From Methanobacterium sp. UBA8 (lineage in GTDB: Archaea > Methanobacteriota > Methanobacteria > Methanobacteriales > Methanobacteriaceae), in contig DADN01000306.1 of NCBI GenBank assembly GCA_002509665.1, positions 7,641 through 16,629 of the forward strand: a DNA stretch of 8,989 nt, read 5' to 3'. A model generated the notes under the pieces. The model had not been told where the DNA came from, searched no databases, and worked only from the letters and a program-made list of their open reading frames with translations. The first letter of the stretch is position 1, and each line of letters begins with the position of its first letter. A program made the translations under genes and the position numbers. This document shows, one piece after another, positions 6,912-8,989 of the stretch.

Positions 6912-6960
6912 CTTTTTTTTTAACTAAATTTAACTTATCTTTTTCTTTTATTGGTTTTTG
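6912..6960 (+). terminator. thrC: Multiple T-run terminator after thrC
   Basis: A run of nine T at 6913-6921, followed by further T-rich segments at 6939-6949 and 6951-6959. Several consecutive T runs are a usual archaeal termination region. No hairpin is present. Confidence 0.6.
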
Positions 6961-6965
6961 GTACA

Positions 6966-7100
6966 CTCAAAATCATATTGTTTATGTTTCCATGAGCAAG
7001 TATCATATAATTTGGTTAAGTAGGTCAAAAAATCATATAGTTTATATTGTGGTGACCAGTTATCATATGGATCGACTTCAACTGGCCAAAAACCATATGG
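6966..7100. repeat. Five elements at exact 30-bp spacing upstream of the histone promoter
   Basis: A 10-base element with consensus WAYCATATRG begins at 6971, 7001, 7031, 7061 and 7091, exactly 30 bases apart each time. The copies are AATCATATTG, TATCATATAA, AATCATATAG, TATCATATGG and AACCATATGG. The bases just before each copy are also alike (CTCAA, GCAAG, TCAAAA, CCAGT, CCAAA), and an A/T-T pair follows, so the conserved part is about 17 bp. The remaining 13 bp of each unit are not conserved. A partial sixth copy, AATCATAGAA, lies at 7111, off phase by 10. The last two copies contain the palindrome CATATG. The constant period and the position just before the promoter suggest binding sites on one helical face for a repeated or polymerising protein. 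Confidence 0.85.
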
Positions 7101-7125
7101 ATTTTCAAATAATCATAGAAAAAAA

Positions 7126-7140
7126 CGATAAATATATATA
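7126..7140 (+). promoter_or_regulatory. Promoter of the histone gene
   Basis: CGATAA (BRE position, 7126-7131) runs into ATATATATA (7132-7140), the best TATA box in this part of the window. Transcription should start near 7161-7163, giving a leader of about 28 bases with a near-perfect ribosome binding site. The phased array ends 31 bases upstream of the TATA box. Confidence 0.65.
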
Positions 7141-7176
7141 GGAGTATTCGAACACTTTATAATAACAAATAAAAAT

Positions 7177-7184
7177 GAGGTGAT
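7177..7184 (+). promoter_or_regulatory. Strong ribosome binding site setting the histone start at 7190
   Basis: GAGGTGAT is a full match to the archaeal anti-Shine-Dalgarno, five bases before the ATG at 7190. A TTG in frame at 7184 overlaps the site itself and cannot be the start. Confidence 0.85.
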
Positions 7185-7189
7185 TGTTT

Positions 7190-7396
7190 ATGGCTGAATT
7201 ACCAATTGCTCCAATTGGAAGAATAATAAAAAACGCTGGTGCGGAAAGAGTTAGTGACGACGCAAGAGAAGCTTTAGCTAAAGCTTTAGAAGAAAAAGGA
7301 GAAGTAATAGCTTCAGAAGCTGTTAAACTCGCAAAACACGCTGGAAGGAAAACCGTCAAAGCATCAGATGTTGAATTAGCTGTTAAAAGGTTATAA
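7190..7396 (+). CDS. Archaeal histone (HMf family)
   Basis: A 68-residue histone-fold protein that dimerises, binds about 30 bp per dimer and wraps DNA into nucleosome-like or longer polymer structures. The start [11 protein letters not shown] is nearly that of Methanothermus fervidus HMf, with one extra alanine, so HMf positions shift by one. DNA-contacting residues are present: R11, R20, K54 and T55. The R53-D60 pair that holds the loop is intact, and L47, H50 and D60 at the dimer-dimer interface are conserved, so tetramers and longer polymers should form. Three helices lie near 5-14, 21-49 and 56-66 with no tail. It has its own promoter, strong ribosome binding site and hairpin terminator, and is preceded by the 30-bp phased array. 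It corresponds to genes named hmf/hmt in relatives; I cannot say which paralogue. Confidence 0.97.
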   Translation: MAELPIAPIGRIIKNAGAERVSDDAREALAKALEEKGEVIASEAVKLAKHAGRKTVKASDVELAVKRL

Positions 7397-7434
7397 TCCT
7401 TTTAACCATTTTCTTTATTTGTTTTTTATTTATA
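7382..7434 (+). terminator. Histone terminator with the stop codon in its loop
   Basis: GTTAAAAGG (7382-7390) and CCTTTTAAC (7398-7406) form a perfect 9-bp stem. The seven-base loop, 7391-7397, contains the TAA stop (7394-7396). T-rich sequence follows at 7409-7431, including TTTTTT at 7422-7427. The 5' arm encodes the last residues VKR. Confidence 0.75.
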
Positions 7435-7437
7435 TTA
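7429..7437 (+). promoter_or_regulatory. TATA box giving a leaderless phosphoesterase transcript
   Basis: TTTATATTA is centred 30 bases before the ATG at 7463. Archaeal starts lie about 26-28 bases after the TATA centre, so the transcript should begin at or within about three bases of the ATG. No ribosome binding site precedes the ATG, as expected for leaderless translation. Confidence 0.6.
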
Positions 7438-7462
7438 GCCGTTATTTTTTATTAATTTCTCT

Positions 7463-8143
7463 ATGATTTTACCTGTTATTTCTGACATACATAGCAATTT
7501 AGATGCTCTCGAAATGGTACTTGAAAAGATAGATTCTGACAGGATCGTGTGCTGTGGAGATATTGTTGGATATTACACACAACCCAATGAATGTATTGAA
7601 AAACTTAGGGAGTTAAAAGTTATTTCTGTAGCTGGAAATCATGATCTTGCCGGTGTGACTGGAGATACCTCTGGATTTAATCCTTATGCAAAAGAAGCAA
7701 TAGTTTGGACAAGGAAAGTTATAAAAGATAAAAATATTGAATTCTTACGTAATTTAGAACGCAAAATCAAGATTAAAATGGATAATATAAATATTATGAT
7801 GGTTCATGGCAGTCCTAGAGACCCCTTAAGTGAATATATTTTCCCATCTACTCCTGATTCTACGTTAAAATCTTTTCTTGAATCTGAAAATGTAGATGTT
7901 TTGATAATGGGCCATACTCATATTCCTTTTATAAGAAAATTTGGAGATAAACTTGTTTTTAATCCTGGAAGTGTTGGCCAGCCGCGAGATGGTGACAGTA
8001 GAGCGTCATTTGCTTTTCTAGATGTACCTGCTAAAGAAGTTAAGATTTATAGAATTAAATATGATATAGATAAAGTTGTCACTGCTATTGGGGATGAAAA
8101 ATTACCCTCTTTTCTTGGGGAACGTTTGTATAATGGAATATAA
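7463..8143 (+). CDS. Metallophosphoesterase (YfcE/MJ0936-like, calcineurin fold)
   Basis: A 226-residue phosphoesterase with a dinuclear metal centre. All metal and phosphate motifs are intact and in order: DIH with D8 and H10 at the N-terminus, GD (32-33), GNHD (58-61), H115 in VHGSP and GHTH (150-153), followed by NPGSVGQP (167-174), typical of the YfcE/MJ0936 group. Members hydrolyse phosphodiester or phosphomonoester model substrates in vitro; the natural substrate is generally unknown and cannot be inferred here. The length is greater than minimal YfcE (about 180) because of an insert near 62-100 and a C-terminal extension (190-226). No signal peptide is present, so it is probably cytoplasmic. 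The gene lies 66 bases after the histone but appears to have its own TATA box and no leader. A T run at 8188-8193 is the likely terminator. Confidence 0.9.
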   Translation: MILPVISDIHSNLDALEMVLEKIDSDRIVCCGDIVGYYTQPNECIEKLRELKVISVAGNHDLAGVTGDTSGFNPYAKEAIVWTRKVIKDKNIEFLRNLERKIKIKMDNINIMMVHGSPRDPLSEYIFPSTPDSTLKSFLESENVDVLIMGHTHIPFIRKFGDKLVFNPGSVGQPRDGDSRASFAFLDVPAKEVKIYRIKYDIDKVVTAIGDEKLPSFLGERLYNGI

Positions 8144-8286
8144 TCTCAACTTTGAAAAACTAGTATTCTAATTTAAACTTGAAGATATTTTTTGATAATA
8201 TTGATTATTGAATTTAACTTGATTTAATGGTTTATTTTCTTCTAAAACTAATATTCTATCTGTTTATCTTGGTATATAGGAACACA

Positions 8287-8326
8287 ACAAAGTATATAAG
8301 TGATGATCTTATATCTATTATATACT
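8287..8326 (+). promoter_or_regulatory. Orphan promoter-like element with inverted repeats
   Basis: ACAAAG (8287-8292) then TATATAA (8293-8299) is a good BRE/TATA match with no gene behind it; a transcript would start near 8322. The same bases form two inverted repeats: ATATAAG 8294-8300 with CTTATAT 8308-8314, and AGTATATA 8291-8298 with TATATACT 8319-8326. It could drive a noncoding RNA across the hairpin array or be a protein-binding site. Confidence 0.35.
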
Positions 8327-8387
8327 AGTTCTTCTAATGTTTTTTAATTAAAACTATTTTAGATTGAAACTACATTTTATAAGCTGT

Positions 8388-8700
8388 CGAAAAAATTTTT
8401 AAATTTTTTCGGGGGCATGCAAAACTGTCAAAATTTATAATTTTGGCGCAACAAAAAACCGTAGGTTTTTTGCCTGCTTCGTTTTGCGGTTACGAAACTT
8501 CATTTCGTAAACATGCAAAATTAGAAATTTTGCAAGCTTTGAAAACCCAAGATTTTCAATGTTTGGAAAACTATGTTTTCCTCAACTTTAAAGTCTTACG
8601 ATTTTAAACATAAAAAATCAAAGATTTTTGAGGTATCAAAAACCACAGGTTTTTGAGTGCTTTAAAATTTTACTATTTTAAGCATAATATCAAAGCTTTG
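8388..8700. repeat. Array of twelve back-to-back short hairpins
   Basis: Twelve inverted repeats lie end to end, most with 7-11 bp stems and 3-7 base loops. Outer bounds: 8388-8411, 8427-8447, 8452-8472, 8490-8510, 8514-8534, 8539-8559, 8565-8581, 8587-8608, 8613-8629, 8636-8656, 8658-8684 and 8691-8700 (the last is the 10-base palindrome CAAAGCTTTG). Apart from that palindrome, the 5' arms are mostly A-rich and the 3' arms mostly T-rich, and the stems differ in sequence. GCAAAAC 8419-8425 also pairs with GTTTTGC 8481-8487, enclosing the second and third hairpins. Most are separated by 2-17 bases. The stem at 8587-8608 has one G-T pair and that at 8658-8684 one bulged T. Single-stranded DNA or RNA of this stretch would fold into a chain of stems. 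Confidence 0.85.
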
Positions 8701-8713
8701 AAATCCTATTTGG

Positions 8714-8730
8714 CAAAAACTTTTATATAT
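8714..8730 (+). promoter_or_regulatory. Promoter of the L7Ae operon
   Basis: CAAAAAC (8714-8720) and TTTATATAT (8722-8730) form a strong BRE/TATA pair. The predicted start is near 8750, giving a leader of about 48 bases. The promoter begins 14 bases after the last array hairpin. Confidence 0.7.
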
Positions 8731-8749
8731 ACAAAAGTTGAAATTAAGA

Positions 8750-8781
8750 TCATGCCGATGGATGGTATAAAAACCAGATGA
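8750..8781 (+). promoter_or_regulatory. Candidate kink-turn in the L7Ae leader
   Basis: A short stem TGG/CCA (8763-8765 with 8774-8776) is flanked on both strands by GA (8761-8762 and 8777-8778), the tandem sheared G-A pairs of a kink-turn. A second register uses GA 8757-8758 with TGG 8759-8761 and an outer stem TCA 8750-8752 with TGA 8779-8781. L7Ae itself binds kink-turns, and the motif ends four bases before the ribosome binding site, so it could mediate feedback on translation. The outer stem is short and may lie at the very 5' end of the RNA, so the fold is uncertain. Confidence 0.45.
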
Positions 8782-8784
8782 AAA

Positions 8785-8791
8785 AGGAGGT
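8785..8791 (+). promoter_or_regulatory. Strong ribosome binding site of L7Ae
   Basis: AGGAGGT at 8785-8791, seven bases before the ATG at 8799, sets the start clearly. Confidence 0.85.
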
Positions 8792-8798
8792 AAATTAC

Positions 8799-8989
8799 AT
8801 GGCAAAAGCAATATATGTGAAATTTGATGTACCACAAGAAATAGCTGATAAAGCTGCTGAAGCTTTAGAAATTGCAAGAGACACAGGTAAAGTCGGAAAA
8901 GGAACAAACGAAGTAACCAAAGCCATAGAAAGAGGCAGTGCGTTATTAGTACTTATAGCAGAGGATATTGATCCTCCAGAAATAGCAGC
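8799..8989 (+). CDS. rpl7ae: Ribosomal protein L7Ae, N-terminal part (3' truncated)
   Basis: The first 63 codons plus two bases of L7Ae, cut by the window end; the full protein is normally about 120 residues. L7Ae is a 50S subunit protein that also binds kink-turns in box C/D and H/ACA guide RNAs and takes part in archaeal RNase P. The RNA-binding segment KGTNEVTK (34-41) is intact, followed by [18 protein letters not shown] (42-59), the signature of the L7Ae/L30e/S12e superfamily, with the pattern of L7Ae rather than L30e. It has its own strong promoter and ribosome binding site. In related methanogens this gene heads an operon with S28e, L24e and nucleoside diphosphate kinase, so those genes are expected just beyond the window. 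Confidence 0.95.
   Translation, partial: MAKAIYVKFDVPQEIADKAAEALEIARDTGKVGKGTNEVTKAIERGSALLVLIAEDIDPPEIA

Larger units (their letters stand above)
6894..7189. other. 296-base gene-free stretch between thrC and the histone gene
   Basis: It contains the thrC terminator (T runs 6913-6959), then five phased elements (6966-7100), then the histone promoter and ribosome binding site. A frame open from 6890 to 7141 crosses it, but I reject it as a gene because its 10-residue repetition is a by-product of the 30-bp array. Nothing else is recognisable. Confidence 0.7.
8144..8798. other. 655-base gene-free stretch between phosphoesterase and L7Ae
   Basis: No credible open frame occurs on either strand. 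The first part (8144-8280) is plain AT-rich DNA with a T6 run at 8188-8193 that may end the phosphoesterase transcript, and a loose direct repeat (ACTAGTATTCTAAT at 8158, ACTAATATTCTATC at 8247). A TATA-like element with inverted repeats follows at 8287-8326, then the hairpin array (8388-8700), then the L7Ae promoter and leader. Confidence 0.7.

Noticed and set aside
6966..7120. CRISPR array, because of the regular 30-bp spacing
   Set aside because: The conserved part is only about 10-17 bases and imperfect, the variable part is too short for spacers, and no cas gene is present.
6890..7141. An 83-codon open frame with a 10-residue repeating pattern (NHIVY, YHIIW, NHIVY, YHMDR, NHMDF), starting at a GTG that overlaps the thrC stop
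   Set aside because: The periodicity follows directly from the 30-bp DNA array, which keeps one frame open. There is no ribosome binding site, the frame runs through the thrC T-run terminator and the histone TATA box, and the residues look like translated noncoding AT-rich DNA.
8300..8340. Box C/D guide RNA starting at GTGATGA
   Set aside because: A good C box but no D box (CTGA) or internal C'/D' pair follows within 60 bases.
8388..8700. Replication origin or insertion-sequence remnant
   Set aside because: No Cdc6/Orc1 gene, no repeated origin-box sequence, no transposase fragment and no flanking direct repeats are visible.
8662..8907. Reverse-strand 81-codon open frame
   Set aside because: It overlaps the L7Ae promoter, leader and coding start, and consists of the complement of AT-rich hairpins and L7Ae codons.

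Overview
The window reads as AT-rich euryarchaeal DNA, most likely from a hydrogenotrophic methanogen of the order Methanobacteriales (Methanobacterium-like). The evidence is the gene set: the C-terminus of a F420H2:NADP+ oxidoreductase, a 6-phospho-3-hexuloisomerase, a homotetramer-type tRNA-splicing endonuclease, an archaeal-type TrpRS, a nearly canonical HMf-type histone and ribosomal protein L7Ae. Supporting signs are GGAGGTGA-type ribosome binding sites, TATA/BRE promoters, T-run terminators and two TTG starts. Every gene I can support is on the + strand. The order npdG, hxlB, endA, trpS, spoIIM-like, thrC, histone, L7Ae resembles, from memory, the Methanothermobacter thermautotrophicus chromosome. 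No integrase, transposase, CRISPR array, tRNA or rRNA is visible.

Layout. 1-185: 3' end of npdG. 186-367: control region with a 52-base imperfect hairpin or palindrome. 368-1485: hxlB and endA, probably one transcript. 1486-1842: a gene-free stretch with a diverged duplication carrying TATA-like elements. 1843-3593: trpS and an overlapping SpoIIM-family membrane protein. 3831-5480: a two-gene ABC-2 transporter (ATPase and permease) ending in a hairpin/T-run terminator. 5700-6893: threonine synthase. 6894-7189: a gene-free stretch with five short elements spaced exactly 30 bp apart in front of the histone promoter. 7190-7396: histone, with its stop codon in the loop of a terminator hairpin. 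7463-8143: a metallophosphoesterase that looks leaderless. 8144-8798: a 655-base gene-free stretch with twelve back-to-back hairpins and then a strong promoter and a candidate kink-turn leader. 8799-end: start of L7Ae, the usual head of a ribosomal protein operon.

The proteins are mostly housekeeping: NADPH supply (NpdG), pentose phosphate supply through the ribulose monophosphate route (HxlB), tRNA processing and charging (EndA, TrpRS), threonine synthesis, chromatin and ribosome. The ABC transporter, SpoIIM-like protein and phosphoesterase have no assigned substrate. The unusual content is between the genes. The strongest items are the 30-bp phased array upstream of the histone (the period equals the known DNA footprint of an archaeal histone dimer), the hairpin array before L7Ae, the bulged hairpin before hxlB-endA, and a GA/GA kink-turn candidate next to the L7Ae ribosome binding site. 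All promoter, operator and RNA-structure calls come from reading the sequence by eye.
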